From Streptomyces mirabilis (lineage in GTDB: Bacteria; Actinomycetota; Actinomycetes; Streptomycetales; Streptomycetaceae), in NCBI RefSeq assembly GCF_039503195.1, contig NZ_JBCJKP010000001.1:5146001-5210000 (forward strand): DNA of 64,000 bases, read 5' to 3'. Made by a program: the position numbers and the translations under genes. This document shows positions 53,682 to 62,390 of this stretch, in pieces (positions within the stretch are counted from its first letter, which is position 1; each line of letters begins with the position of its first letter). The notes beneath the pieces were generated by a model. The model saw nothing but the letters and a program-made list of their open reading frames with translations. It searched no databases and was not told the DNA's origin.

Positions 53682-53978
53682 GTGATCTTCAAGCGCATCG
53701 GAAACGGACGGCCGTACCCCGACCACGGCCGGGAAAGCACCCGGCAGTGGGCGGACGTCGCGCCGCGCCCGGTCCGCCTCGATCAGCTCGTGACGACCAA
53801 GGGCCAGCTGGACCTGGAGACCCTCCTCGCCGAGGACTCCACGTTCTACGGCGACCTGTTCGCGCACGTAGTGAAGTGGCAGGGCGACCTGTACCTCGAG
53901 GACGGCCTGCACCGCGCCGTACGCGCCGCGCTGCAACAGCGCCAGGTGCTCCACGCACGTGTGCTCGAACTCGACTGA
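53682..53978 (+). CDS. Small VapB-like conserved actinobacterial protein
   Basis: 98 residues starting GTG at 53682: MIFKRIGNGRPYPDHGREST, LVTTKGQLDLETLLAEDSTF, YGDLFAHVVKWQGDLYLEDG. Such proteins are usually labelled VapB-type antitoxin-like, but there is no adjacent toxin gene. The domain may simply bind nucleic acid. The function is unknown. Confidence 0.82.
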   Translation: MIFKRIGNGRPYPDHGRESTRQWADVAPRPVRLDQLVTTKGQLDLETLLAEDSTFYGDLFAHVVKWQGDLYLEDGLHRAVRAALQQRQVLHARVLELD

Positions 53979-54143
53979 ATCGGCCGACCCGACCGGGACG
54001 AACTCGGCCGGGACCGGGCGCCTGGGACGCGAGAGCCTCCTCGAGGCCCAAGATCCCCGCTCGTTGACCCTTTTGGGTTGGACTGACCCTCGACCGATGA
54101 TCATTTAGTAGGAATCACCGCCGCGGCGCACTACGCTGCGCCC

Positions 54144-54821
54144 ATGAGCATGCTCACTCCCCCTGGCATGGGCGGCCAGTACCGGATCACGGGGGACAAA
54201 TACCCACGGATGCGCCGACCCCGGGGGCGTCGCAGGCTCGTGTTCCTGGTCGTCGCCTCCGTCACCGCGCTAGGGCTGGTCGGGTGGGGAACCCTGCAGC
54301 TCATCGATGTCTTCACGGGCAAGGGCGACAAGGCCACGGCGGCCGGCACGAAGGGCGACTGCACGTCCACGGCCGGCCCGTCGGCCGAGGCGACCACGGC
54401 GTCGACGACATCCACGACGTCCACCGCCGCCGGGACGCTGCCCAGGCCCGGGCAGATCACCGTCAACGTCCTCAACGCCACGCCGCGCAGCGGGCTCGCC
54501 AAGCAGACGGCGGACGAGCTGAAGAAGCGCGGGTTCCGCATCGGCGACGTGGGCAACGCGACGGCCACGTACGACAAGAAGGTCAACGGCGCCGGGATAC
54601 TGCTCGGCGCCAAGGGGGCCGCCCAGGCCGCGCTGCCGGTGCTGGGCACGCAGTTGTCCGGCGCCGAGGTGAAGACGGACGGCCGCGCCCAGGCCGACCG
54701 GGTCGACCTGATCATCGGCACCGCCTTCAAGAGCCTCACGAAGAAGGAGGACGCCGACAAGGCCCTGGCCACCCTGTCCGGGCCCCGGCCGGCCGCGTCC
54801 GCCTCTGCGAAGAGCTGCTGA
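54144..54821 (+). CDS. Membrane-anchored LytR C-terminal domain protein
   Basis: 225 residues. A basic cytoplasmic tail (RRPRGRRRLVF) and one transmembrane helix (LVVASVTALGLVGWGTLQLI) precede a Thr/Ser-rich linker (TTASTTSTTSTAAGT). A LytR_C domain follows: ITVNVLNATPRSGLAKQTAD then VDLIIGTAFKSL. It lacks the LCP catalytic domain, so it likely binds cell-wall material without ligase activity. The ATG at 54144 follows an AT-rich promoter-like stretch. Confidence 0.9.
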   Translation: MSMLTPPGMGGQYRITGDKYPRMRRPRGRRRLVFLVVASVTALGLVGWGTLQLIDVFTGKGDKATAAGTKGDCTSTAGPSAEATTASTTSTTSTAAGTLPRPGQITVNVLNATPRSGLAKQTADELKKRGFRIGDVGNATATYDKKVNGAGILLGAKGAAQAALPVLGTQLSGAEVKTDGRAQADRVDLIIGTAFKSLTKKEDADKALATLSGPRPAASASAKSC

Positions 54822-55001
54822 ACGGCGAAGGCTGCCGGCAGCCCCGTAGGGACCGCAGACAGCCTTCGTGAGACCGCTGATCGTTCGGAACCGGCCACTG
54901 GGCCCTGGACCCCTGGATGGCCCCGGCAAGGCCGCTGAGGGCTCCGAGGGGCGACCGCGGGTCCCGTAGGACAGTGGCAAGTCCCGCGCGGGTGCGGGGA
55001 C

Positions 55002-55643
55002 CTACTCGGCCGCCCCGTACATCCGGTCCCCCGCGTCGCCCAGCCCCGGCACGATGTAACCGTGCTCGTTGAGTCGTTCGTCGACCGACGCGGTCACGAC
55101 CGTCACCGGCGTGCCCGCGAGCTCGCGCTCCATGACCTCGACGCCCTCCGGGGCGGCGAGCAGCACGACGGCGGTGACGTCGTCGGCGCCGCGCTTGATC
55201 AGCTCCTGGATCGCCGCGACGAGGGTGCCGCCGGTGGCCAGCATCGGGTCGAGGACGTACACCTGGCGCCCGGAGAGGTCGTCCGGCATCCGGGTCGCGT
55301 ACGTGGACGCCTGGAGCGTCTCCTCGTCGCGCACCATGCCCAGGAAGCCCACCTCGGCGGTCGGCAGCAGCCGCACCATGCCGTCGAGCATGCCGAGACC
55401 CGCACGCAGGATCGGCACGACCAGCGGGCGCGGGTAGGACAGCTTGACGCCCGTGGTGGGGGCGACCGGGGTCACGATGTCGACCTGCTCGGTGCGCACG
55501 TCGCGGGTGGCCTCGTAGGCGAGCAGGGTGACCAGCTCGTCGGCGAGCCGCCGGAAGGTCGCGGAGTCGGTGCGCCGGTCGCGCAGGGTGGTGAGCTTAT
55601 GGGCGACCAGGGGGTGGTCGACGACGTGGAGACGCATGCCCAT
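55002..55643 (-). CDS. upp: Uracil phosphoribosyltransferase
   Basis: A 213-residue salvage enzyme (uracil + PRPP to UMP). Signatures: [37 protein letters not shown], the PRPP-binding [17 protein letters not shown], and a C-terminal MYG-like [12 protein letters not shown]. The second ATG (55637) may be the true start; no clear ribosome site is present, consistent with a leaderless message. Confidence 0.96.
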   Translation of the reverse strand: MGMRLHVVDHPLVAHKLTTLRDRRTDSATFRRLADELVTLLAYEATRDVRTEQVDIVTPVAPTTGVKLSYPRPLVVPILRAGLGMLDGMVRLLPTAEVGFLGMVRDEETLQASTYATRMPDDLSGRQVYVLDPMLATGGTLVAAIQELIKRGADDVTAVVLLAAPEGVEVMERELAGTPVTVVTASVDERLNEHGYIVPGLGDAGDRMYGAAE

Positions 55644-55727
55644 AACAGTAGCCGTGCCCCCGTGTCCCTCGCGCTGGCATCAAACCGCCCGTCAGAGGGA
55701 AGGCGGTAGGGACGTACCTGGGGTGGT

Positions 55728-56033
55728 GTGCCTATGCCGGACCGGGAAAAGGAGTCCCCGGAGCAGTTGGACCGACTCGGACGAGCCGATGCGGCCGAAC
55801 GGACCGATGAGGCCGAACGGACCGGACGACTTCGCCGCGTCGAACAGCCCGAACGGGGCGAACAGTCCGAACGGACCGGGCAGCCGGAGACGGACGCCGA
55901 GCGCCGACGGCGCCGCGCCCAGTTCCTCCGGGACCTGACCGAGGCGCGCGAGCTGCGCGACCGCGTGCAGCCCCGCCGCGCCAAGGTCGCCCGCCTCCGT
56001 CACGCCATGCGCATGCGCACCTTCCGTTGGTAG
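55728..56033 (+). CDS. Charged conserved Streptomyces protein of unknown function
   Basis: 101 residues, almost entirely Glu/Arg/Asp-rich. The N-terminal half is built of imperfect ERTxxAERTG repeats (an 18-bp near-tandem repeat in the DNA). The C-terminal half, ELRDRVQPRRAKVARLRHAM then RMRTFRW, is conserved among relatives. It is probably helical or coiled. The start is unsure (GTG 55728 or ATG 55734). The function is unknown. Confidence 0.7.
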   Translation: MPMPDREKESPEQLDRLGRADAAERTDEAERTGRLRRVEQPERGEQSERTGQPETDAERRRRRAQFLRDLTEARELRDRVQPRRAKVARLRHAMRMRTFRW

Positions 56034-56320
56034 CTCCGCCGGTGGCTCCGTTGGTAGTCCTTTGGTAGTCCTTCGGTAGCTCCTTGGTGTCCGGCCCACG
56101 CCGTGAGGGCGGGGACATGCACACACGACGCCGAGGGCCGCGTACGATCCGCTGTTAGCGATCAAAAGAGGCAGACACAGCAGGCCGAAGACGTCCCCTG
56201 AACGCTCTGTTTCTGCCACGATTCCGAGTGGGTGGGGTCTCGGAGCAGCACTCCCCGCCCAATCGACCTCCGCCGGGGGGACCCCCAACCGGCACGCCTA
56301 CGACCAGTGGGAGAGTCACG

Positions 56321-56866
56321 GTGTACTTCGCCGCACTGCTCGCGCGCACCGAAGACGGGTGGGAAGCGAGCGACACAGAGCTCGACGATGTGGAGACCCT
56401 GTCGGATCTGACCGATCTGGCCCGTGAAGCCTCGGAGGAGGACACGGTGCTCGTACTCATCGAGCAGGAGGACGCGTGGTTCGGCGTCGTCCGTGTGGAC
56501 GGTGAGGAGGACCCTCGCATCTACGTCTCGGACGCCGCAGCCGCAGCCCGCAGCTCGTACGGCGAGATCCTGCTCACGGACGAACTACTAGGACGGGAGC
56601 CCGGCGACGACGACGCCGACCTGGACTCCCTCGACCTGGACGGCACCGAGGACGGTGAACCCGACGACGCAAACGACTCCGAGGACGACGAGGAGGAGGA
56701 GAGCGTCTCCGGCGAGATCGTCTCGCACAGCCCCGTCGGGGACCGCGAGATCCTCGCCGACCTCGGTGTGAGCGAGAAGGAACTGCTCGCCCTGGACGAA
56801 GGCGACGCGCTCAGCACGATCGCCGAATCCCTGGGAGCGGCAGAGGTCCTGGAGACCGTCCGCTAG
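56321..56866 (+). CDS. tRNA adenosine deaminase-associated protein
   Basis: 181 residues starting VYFAALLARTEDGWEASDTE (GTG at 56321, GGGAG 7 nt upstream). An acidic, Asp/Glu-rich centre (DDDADLDSLDLDGTEDGEPD) follows. It is routinely encoded immediately upstream of tadA in actinobacteria and is presumed to aid or regulate it; no biochemical function is known to me. The upstream frame to 56228 lacks a start signal. Confidence 0.88.
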   Translation: MYFAALLARTEDGWEASDTELDDVETLSDLTDLAREASEEDTVLVLIEQEDAWFGVVRVDGEEDPRIYVSDAAAAARSSYGEILLTDELLGREPGDDDADLDSLDLDGTEDGEPDDANDSEDDEEEESVSGEIVSHSPVGDREILADLGVSEKELLALDEGDALSTIAESLGAAEVLETVR

Positions 56867-56892
56867 GGCCCTGATCCGCCGGACGGGCCCCA
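56867..56892. repeat. Short dispersed palindrome after gene stop
   Basis: GGGCCCTGATCCGCCGGACG then GGCCCC: terminal GGGCCC repeats flank TGATCCGCCGGAC. A half-matching TAGGGCCTGTCCGGCGGA lies at 26152-26170. This family of elements is common in Streptomyces intergenic DNA and may act as a terminator here. Confidence 0.5.
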
Positions 56893-56974
56893 GGACCCGA
56901 TCCGGAAGGCAGGGTCCGGCTCCCCGCGGTTCCGGGGGAGGCGGTTTCCCTGGCGAGCCCGATAGATTTCCCGG

Positions 56975-57475
56975 GTGAGCCCGACAAAAGAGACCTTTCC
57001 AGCAGATTCGGCAGATCCGGTACGCGACCGCTGGCGGGCCGCGATGCGGCTCGCCCTGGACGAGGCCCACCGGGCCGTCCAGGGCGGGGATGTTCCCGTC
57101 GGCGCCGTCGTGCTGTCCACGGACGGTACGACGGTGCTCGCGACCGGACACAACGAACGCGAGGCCACGGGCGATCCGACGGCGCACGCCGAGGTGCTCG
57201 CGATCCGCGGGGCCGCCCACCGGCTCGGCGAGTGGCGGCTGGCCGGCTGCACGCTCGTCGTCACCCTGGAGCCCTGCACGATGTGCGCGGGCGCGCTCGT
57301 CCAGTCCCGGGTGGACCGGGTCGTCTACGGCGCCCGCGACGAGAAGGCGGGCGCGGTCGGTTCCGTCTGGGACCTCGTACGCGACCGCCGGCTCAACCAC
57401 CGCCCCGAGGTGATCGGGGGCGTACTCGAGGACGAGTGCGCGGGTCTGCTCACGCGTTTCTTCCGCGACCGCTGA
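56975..57475 (+). CDS. tadA: tRNA(adenine-34) deaminase
   Basis: 166 residues. Zinc deaminase motifs: GDPTAHAEVLAIRGAA (H, E) and TLEPCTMCAGALVQSRVDR (PCxxC). GARDEKAGAVGSVWDL is typical of TadA. It makes inosine 34 in tRNA-Arg(ACG). Its N-terminal 20 residues are extra relative to minimal TadA, so ATG-encoded Met 24 could be the start, but GTG 56975 is more usual in this genus. The associated acidic protein gene lies 109 nt upstream. Confidence 0.95.
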   Translation: MSPTKETFPADSADPVRDRWRAAMRLALDEAHRAVQGGDVPVGAVVLSTDGTTVLATGHNEREATGDPTAHAEVLAIRGAAHRLGEWRLAGCTLVVTLEPCTMCAGALVQSRVDRVVYGARDEKAGAVGSVWDLVRDRRLNHRPEVIGGVLEDECAGLLTRFFRDR

Positions 57476-57537
57476 CTCCAGGGGGCGGCGGGAAACGGAT
57501 TTCAGACCACGGCCCACCTTGGGGTAAGGTCTCCCTC

Positions 57538-57622
57538 GGTAGCGTGTCCGAGCGGCCGAAGGAGCTCGCCTCGAAAGCGAGTGTGGCGCAAGTCACCGAG
57601 GGTTCAAATCCCTCCGCTACCG
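57538..57622 (+). tRNA. tRNA-Ser (CGA)
   Basis: An 85-nt class-II tRNA with anticodon CGA (CTCGAAA loop), a long variable arm (TGTGGCGCAAGTCACC) and T-arm GAGGGTTCAAATCCCTC. The CCA end is not encoded. Confidence 0.95.
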
Positions 57623-57627
57623 CTTGA

Positions 57628-57657
57628 GAAGGGCCCCGTCGCAAGACGGGGCCCTTC
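57628..57657 (+). terminator. Terminator of tRNA-Ser (CGA)
   Basis: A 13-bp perfect stem (57628-57640 with 57645-57657, loop GCAA). Confidence 0.85.
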
Positions 57658-57776
57658 GTGCGTACGGCAAAGGACCTCGGCCGGCGGGCCGTTGGTCCAA
57701 AAAAAGCGGGGTGAAGGTTACACTCGCCGCCGGCACACGGGGCCCAGTGGGCGCAGCAGTCACAGGGGAGGCCGCG

Positions 57777-57956
57777 ATGGCGGTGAATTCGAAGAAGATC
57801 GCCGTCTACATACTCGTGGTCTTCGCGCTCTACGTGATCATCACGGATCCGGCGAAGGCGGCCGACTACGTCCAGATAGGGTTCGAGGGCATTTCGTCCG
57901 CCGCACGGTCCATCGGCGACTTCATGACGTGGATCGCCGACGGGGCCAAGAACTGA
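57777..57956 (+). CDS. Small conserved membrane protein
   Basis: 59 residues: MAVNSKKIAVYILVVFALYV IITDPAKAADYVQIG, with one transmembrane helix followed by an amphipathic tail (SSAARSIGDFMTWIADGAK). GGGGAG 6 nt upstream of the ATG. The Dabb-domain gene follows 40 nt later and may be cotranscribed. The function is unknown. Confidence 0.78.
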   Translation: MAVNSKKIAVYILVVFALYVIITDPAKAADYVQIGFEGISSAARSIGDFMTWIADGAKN

Positions 57957-57996
57957 TCGGCCGCCCCCGCACGGCCCGCACCACCAGGGAGTACCC

Positions 57997-58290
57997 GTGA
58001 TCCGCCATCTGGTCCTCTTCAAGCTCAACGAAGGCGTCGAGCGTGACGACCCCCGCGTCGTCGAGGGCGTGGCCGCCTTCCGCCCGCTCGGCGACCAGAT
58101 CCCCGAGCTGCGGTTCTGGGAGTGCGGCTGGAACATCACCGACCGGCCCGTCGCGTACGACTTCGCGATCAACTCCGCGGTCGACGACCCCGACGCCCTG
58201 AAGCGGTACTTGGAGCATCCCGCGCACCAGGCGGGCGTCGCGCTGTGGCGCGAGTTCGCGACATGGGTGATCGCCGACTATCCCTTCTGA
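57997..58290 (+). CDS. Dabb (stress-responsive A/B barrel) domain protein
   Basis: 97 residues: MIRHLVLFKLNEGVERDDPR, WECGWNITDRPVAYDFAINS, HPAHQAGVALWREFATWVIA. This is the dimeric ferredoxin-like Dabb fold, with the His in HPAHQ. Members include polyketide cyclases and stress proteins; no partner indicates which. GTG start at 57997 with GGGAG upstream. Confidence 0.9.
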   Translation: MIRHLVLFKLNEGVERDDPRVVEGVAAFRPLGDQIPELRFWECGWNITDRPVAYDFAINSAVDDPDALKRYLEHPAHQAGVALWREFATWVIADYPF

Positions 58291-58316
58291 ACCGATCCGA
58301 GCCGACACGCTCTGGA

Positions 58317-58347
58317 CCCCTCGCCGGAAACCGGCGGGGGGCTTTTC
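58317..58347 (+). terminator. Terminator of the Dabb gene unit
   Basis: An 11-bp stem with one G-T pair (58317-58327 with 58331-58341, loop AAA) followed by CTTTTCC. Confidence 0.8.
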
Positions 58348-58379
58348 CGTTTCGTACGCCCCAACTCTCCCTAAATCCT

Positions 58380-58492
58380 GTTCAACACGGGGTTATGCGG
58401 TGCTTGCACACAGTGCACATGTCTTGTGATGCTATGACCGCTTTTGACGGATGAGTTGATGGATCTGACGGATCATAGAGGTGGAGTTGACC
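58380..58492 (+). promoter_or_regulatory. Upstream control region of sigF
   Basis: An AT-richer region with GTGCTTGCACACAGTGCAC (inverted GTGC/GCAC halves) near 58399. Three near-tandem 9-11-nt repeats based on TTGACGGATC (58444-58474) stop 18 nt short of the start codon. They are likely binding sites for developmental regulators; which ones is not evident. Confidence 0.5.
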
Positions 58493-59431
58493 GTGCCGGC
58501 CAGTACTGCGCCTCAAGCACCGCCCCAGGAAATCCCCAAGGAACACATCACCACGGACCCCCTCGCCCAGAAACGCGTCGCCACGGAGCGCGTCACCACG
58601 GAACCCCTCGCCCCGGAGCACATCGCCCACGAACGCGTCACCCCCGAGCAGGTCACCCCTGAGCGACGCCGCGGCGCCGACACCCGGGCCCTCACCCAGC
58701 TGCTCTTCGGCCAGCTCAAGACGCTGGAGCCGGGCACCACGGAGCACGACCGCGTACGCGGGGCGCTCATCGAGGCGAACCTGCCGCTCGTGCGGTACGC
58801 GGCCGCCCGCTTCCGCTCCCGCAACGAGCCGATGGAGGACGTGGTCCAGGTCGGCACCATCGGCCTGATCAACGCGATCGACCGCTTCGACCCCGACCGG
58901 GGCGTGCAGTTCCCGACCTTCGCGATGCCGACCGTCGTCGGCGAGATCAAGCGGTACTTCCGCGACAACGTCCGCACCGTCCACGTACCCCGTCGGCTGC
59001 ACGAGCTGTGGGTGCAGGTGAACAGCGCGACGGAGGACCTGACGACGGCCTTCGGGCGCTCCCCCTCGACCGCCGAGATCGCCGAGCGGCTGCGCATCAC
59101 CGAGGAGGAGGTCCTGTCCTGCATCGAGGCCGGACGCTCGTACCACGCGACCTCCCTCGAAGCCGCCCAGGAGGGTGACGGGCTGCCCGGACTGCTCGAC
59201 CGGCTCGGCTACGAGGACCCGGCCCTCGACGGGGTCGAACACCGCGACCTCGTCCGCCACCTCCTCGTACAACTGCCCGAGCGCGAGCAGCGGATCCTTC
59301 TCCTTCGCTATTACAGCAATCTGACGCAGTCACAGATCAGTGCGGAGCTGGGAGTCTCCCAGATGCATGTGTCAAGGCTGCTCGCCCGGAGCTTCGCACG
59401 GCTTCGATCCGCAAACAGGATCGAGGCGTAA
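58493..59431 (+). CDS. sigF: SigB-type sporulation sigma factor, SigF
   Basis: 312 residues. A 50-residue N-terminal extension is built from repeated T-P/E-rich units ([20 protein letters not shown]). The SigB/F-type core follows: [59 protein letters not shown], and region 4 with [20 protein letters not shown]. Length, sequence and position next to sigN match Streptomyces sigma F, needed for spore maturation. GTG at 58493 with GGAG 6 nt upstream is preferred over GTG 58481. No anti-sigma gene is adjacent. Confidence 0.93.
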   Translation: MPASTAPQAPPQEIPKEHITTDPLAQKRVATERVTTEPLAPEHIAHERVTPEQVTPERRRGADTRALTQLLFGQLKTLEPGTTEHDRVRGALIEANLPLVRYAAARFRSRNEPMEDVVQVGTIGLINAIDRFDPDRGVQFPTFAMPTVVGEIKRYFRDNVRTVHVPRRLHELWVQVNSATEDLTTAFGRSPSTAEIAERLRITEEEVLSCIEAGRSYHATSLEAAQEGDGLPGLLDRLGYEDPALDGVEHRDLVRHLLVQLPEREQRILLLRYYSNLTQSQISAELGVSQMHVSRLLARSFARLRSANRIEA

Positions 59432-59530
59432 CCGGCAAGAGCGAATCGCTCAACGTCTCCTTTTCCGACAGTTCAGCGTCGAAAAACCGCCAGACCCCCC
59501 TTTTCCAGGGCCGATTCACCCCCTCCATGT

Positions 59531-59565
59531 CGACATGTCACTACAGCGTGTTGCCGACATGTGAC
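59531..59565. promoter_or_regulatory. Paired CGACATGT(C/G)AC repeats upstream of sigN
   Basis: Two 11-nt direct repeats, CGACATGTCAC (59531-59541) and CGACATGTGAC (59555-59565), have starts 24 bp apart, about two and a quarter helical turns. Each is itself a near palindrome. They lie 110-145 nt before the sigN start. They look like operators. Confidence 0.5.
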
Positions 59566-59675
59566 ATTCTGCCGGAAGAGCGTTTGGCGCAGCCCCGCCT
59601 CCGGTATTCAGGTGGAGGCTGCGTTCCTCCGACGGGAGCGTCCGCCGTGACCGTCCGCGACCCAAAGGGGGTGGC

Positions 59676-60584
59676 ATGTCCGCAGACCAGGGCAGCTCGA
59701 AGGTGCTCACGCTCACGAAGAGCGAATCCGCGCCCGACGCGCTTCACGATGTCCCGGCCCTCCCGGCCCCCGACGCCGCTCCGACCCTCGAAGCCGTCCC
59801 GGCGGCCCCCGAGACCTCGGGAGCCATCGACACCCGCACCCTGTCCCGCTCCCTGTTCCTGCGGCTCGCCGCACTCGGCGAGAACAGCCCCGAGCGTGCC
59901 TACGTCCGGGACACCCTCATCGAACTCAACCTCCCGCTCGTTCGGTACGCGGCGGCCCGCTTCCGCTCCCGCAACGAGCCCATGGAGGACATCGTCCAGG
60001 TCGGCACCATCGGCCTGATCAAGGCGATCGACCGCTTCGACTGCGAACGCGGCGTGGAGTTCCCGACGTTCGCGATGCCGACGGTCGTGGGCGAGATCAA
60101 GCGGTTCTTCCGCGACACCTCGTGGTCCGTCCGCGTCCCGCGGCGCCTCCAGGAGCTGCGCCTGGCCCTCACCAAGGCCAGCGACGAGCTCTCCCAGAAG
60201 CTCGACCGGTCGCCGACCGTCGCCGAACTCGCCGCGGTCCTGGGCGTGTCGGAGGAGGACGTCGTCGACGGCCTCGCGGTCGGCAACGCCTACACGGCCT
60301 CCTCCCTCGACTCCCCGGCCCCCGAGGACGACGGTGGCGAGGGCTCCCTCGCGGACCGCCTCGGCTACGAGGACACGGCTCTGGAGGGCGTCGAGTACCG
60401 CGAGTCGCTGAAGCCGCTGCTCGCCAAACTCCCGCCCCGCGAGCGCCGGATCATCATGCTGCGCTTCTTCGCCAACATGACCCAGTCGCAGATCGGCGAG
60501 GAGGTCGGCATCTCGCAGATGCACGTCTCCCGCCTTCTCACCCGCACCCTGGCCCAGCTCCGCGAGGGCCTGATCTCCGACTGA
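59676..60584 (+). CDS. sigN: SigB-type sigma factor, SigN
   Basis: 302 residues, paralogous to the upstream sigF product: [58 protein letters not shown] and [20 protein letters not shown]. The N-terminal 45 residues are Ala/Pro-rich. It lies 244 nt downstream of sigF, with its own operator-like repeats and GGGGG before the ATG, so it is independently expressed. Known Streptomyces SigN acts in sporulating aerial hyphae. Confidence 0.92.
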   Translation: MSADQGSSKVLTLTKSESAPDALHDVPALPAPDAAPTLEAVPAAPETSGAIDTRTLSRSLFLRLAALGENSPERAYVRDTLIELNLPLVRYAAARFRSRNEPMEDIVQVGTIGLIKAIDRFDCERGVEFPTFAMPTVVGEIKRFFRDTSWSVRVPRRLQELRLALTKASDELSQKLDRSPTVAELAAVLGVSEEDVVDGLAVGNAYTASSLDSPAPEDDGGEGSLADRLGYEDTALEGVEYRESLKPLLAKLPPRERRIIMLRFFANMTQSQIGEEVGISQMHVSRLLTRTLAQLREGLISD

Positions 60585-60638
60585 GACCTCCCGCGCTCGA
60601 CCCTTCATAATTGACGGATCGTCAGCCACACTGGCGCG

Positions 60639-61361
60639 ATGCGTCGAGCGACTTGGCTCCATGGCCGTCGAGGCGCCCTGGTGGGCGCCTCGACGGCTGT
60701 TGTCTGCCTGGGTGCCGTACTGGCCGCGTGCGGGGACGGTGGGAGCGGTGGCGGATACGTGGCGGTGGGGGCGCCGGCCGATTCGGGACCCGTGGTGGCC
60801 CCGACCGGGAACGTCTCACTGACCCCACTGCCCGAGTCCACACCACTCGCGGAAGCCGCCAAGGGTGCCCCTCAGCAGGGCCGTTCAGCCCCGCAGCCCC
60901 CGCCGTCCCCTTCGCCCGGCACGGCAACGGACCCCGGTGACGACAACTCGCCCCGTACGGGCGCCGGTTCGGGCGCGACGTCGGCGCCCTCGGCTCGGCC
61001 GACCCCGGGTTCCACGGCAGGCACCAGTCCTCCCGGTACCCCCAGTCCTCCCGGTCCCGCCGTTCTCGACGTGAGTGAGCCCACGCGGGAGGGCACCGAC
61101 AAGCGCTGGTGCGAGAAAGTGACGGTCTCCTTCCGCAACACCGGTGGCAGCGCCGTGCGTTCGGGCACGGTGACCCTGGGGACGCACATCATCGGGGCGC
61201 TCGGCATCGACTGGGCGACGATCGACTCGACGCGGGATCTGCCCGTGCCGATCGCGGCCGGAGCGGGCAGCACAAAGACCTGGACGGTGTGCGTCGACGA
61301 CTGGCGCGTGCCGCTCGGCATGCACATCGAGACGCGGGACGTGTCCGTCCAGTGGAAGTGA
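60639..61361 (+). CDS. Secreted lipoprotein with a C-terminal beta-rich domain
   Basis: 240 residues. The signal peptide (RRGALVGASTAVVCLGAVLA) ends in lipobox LAAC. About 100 residues of Pro/Ser/Thr/Gly linker follow. The C-terminal 90 residues contain two cysteines (RWCEKVTVSFRNTGGSAVRS; TWTVCVDDWRVPLGMHIETR) and look like an Ig-like or carbohydrate-binding fold. It is predicted to be cell-wall exposed. No catalytic motif. It starts 54 nt after sigN and could be cotranscribed with it. Confidence 0.8.
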   Translation: MRRATWLHGRRGALVGASTAVVCLGAVLAACGDGGSGGGYVAVGAPADSGPVVAPTGNVSLTPLPESTPLAEAAKGAPQQGRSAPQPPPSPSPGTATDPGDDNSPRTGAGSGATSAPSARPTPGSTAGTSPPGTPSPPGPAVLDVSEPTREGTDKRWCEKVTVSFRNTGGSAVRSGTVTLGTHIIGALGIDWATIDSTRDLPVPIAAGAGSTKTWTVCVDDWRVPLGMHIETRDVSVQWK

Positions 61362-61406
61362 CCCGCCTCCACCGGTTTTGCCGGCGGGGCGGGCGGGTTG
61401 TTGCCC

Positions 61407-61604
61407 TTACGCCAGCGCGAGCCACGCCACGGCGGCGACGACCGCCACGGCGACGACGATGCCGATGATCAGGCCGATGCGGGGGCCCGCCGGGGCGACC
61501 GCCTGCTGCTGCCGGGCCTGGGGGCCCTCGTCGACGAAAGCGCGGAACATCTGGGTGCTACCCGCGGGGTCGTAGTTGCCCTCGGGGCCCTGGGTGTTTG
61601 CCAT
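61407..61604 (-). CDS. Small single-pass membrane protein
   Basis: 65 residues: MANTQGPEGNYDPAGSTQMF, RAFVDEGPQARQQQ and a C-terminal transmembrane helix (IGLIIGIVVAVAVVAAVAWL). Tail-anchored topology is likely. It is convergent with the lipoprotein gene. The function is unknown. The longer open frame to 62105 is not credible coding sequence. Confidence 0.65.
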   Translation of the reverse strand: MANTQGPEGNYDPAGSTQMFRAFVDEGPQARQQQAVAPAGPRIGLIIGIVVAVAVVAAVAWLALA

Positions 61605-62330
61605 GGCCCAGGACCCTAGCGAATACATGCCCCCTACCCAAGCGCCGGGTTCCCCTCGCCTTCCCGTTCCCCGGTTCTGGATGGCCTGGGCGGCGAGCCG
61701 AATGACGCACGCCCCACCGGCAGCGCCCCGCCAGGAACCCGAGGAACGCACCCCCAGCCCCACCGGCCCACAGCCGGAGACCTCCGGATGGACGGCGTCG
61801 CCCGCCCAAGCAGGACGGCGGCCCCCACGAGCGCGAAGGCGCAGCCCCAGACGGAGCCGACCCCCGCCCCCCCGCCCCCGCCCGGGTGGGACGGAACCCA
61901 GCGGGCACCCGAAGTCGATGCCCCGCAGGAGCACCGGGGGTCCTGCCCCCTGCGAGCGCACCAGGCACGGGGCCCGCAGGCGGCAGAAGCGAGGACGCAG
62001 AAGAACGGGCCCGACGACGAGCCCGATGCACAGCCCCCGCCCCAACCGGGCAGCCCCGCGGGGGCCCCACCCGGTTGGGGCGGCGGCCCCGCAGGGGTCG
62101 GGCACGCTGCCCCGCAGGTGACCAGAGCTCAGCCCCGCAGGGGTCGGGGGCTCGACCCAGCAGGGTCAGACGCACAGCCCCCAGGTGACCGGAGCTCGCC
62201 CCCCGCCGCGCGGAGGTCACGCTCCGTCGGCCCACAGCGGCTTCATCGCCGCGTACGCCGCCCACCAGCAGATTTTACATTCGCCAATACTTGCCTTTGC
62301 CATCTTTTTAGTCCAACGGCAGCGATATCG
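61605..62330. other. Gene-free GC-rich region with repeats
   Basis: About 730 nt with no convincing gene on either strand. All frames are long because of extreme GC but lack conserved patterns. It includes a 12-bp inverted repeat GCCCCAACCGGG/CCCGGTTGGGGC (62039-62050 with 62070-62081). Alternating GCCCCGCAGGGGTCGG and CCGCAGGTGACC(A/G)GAGCTC repeats lie at about 62086-62200. The last 60 nt before 62330 turn abruptly AT-rich (promoter of the MarR gene). Confidence 0.5.
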
Positions 62331-62331
62331 T

Positions 62332-62374
62332 TTGCCTGCAGCAACCAACTGGATTTATGGTTGCCCCAAGCAAC
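62332..62374 (+). promoter_or_regulatory. Two TTGC-N5-GCAA operator-like repeats
   Basis: TTGC-CTGCA-GCAA (62332-62344) and GTTGC-CCCAA-GCAAC (62360-62374) are inverted repeats with the same half-site and spacing, 28 bp apart. They are just upstream of the MarR ATG and probably mediate autorepression. Confidence 0.65.
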
Positions 62375-62390
62375 GAATACAGGAGGTGTG

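Noticed and set aside
53682..53978. Toxin-antitoxin module
   Set aside because: Only the VapB-like protein is present. No PIN-domain or other toxin gene lies within reach on either side.
61558..62265. Gly/Arg-rich minus-strand open frame
   Set aside because: The only credible coding part is the 65-residue membrane protein at its end. The rest is compositional.
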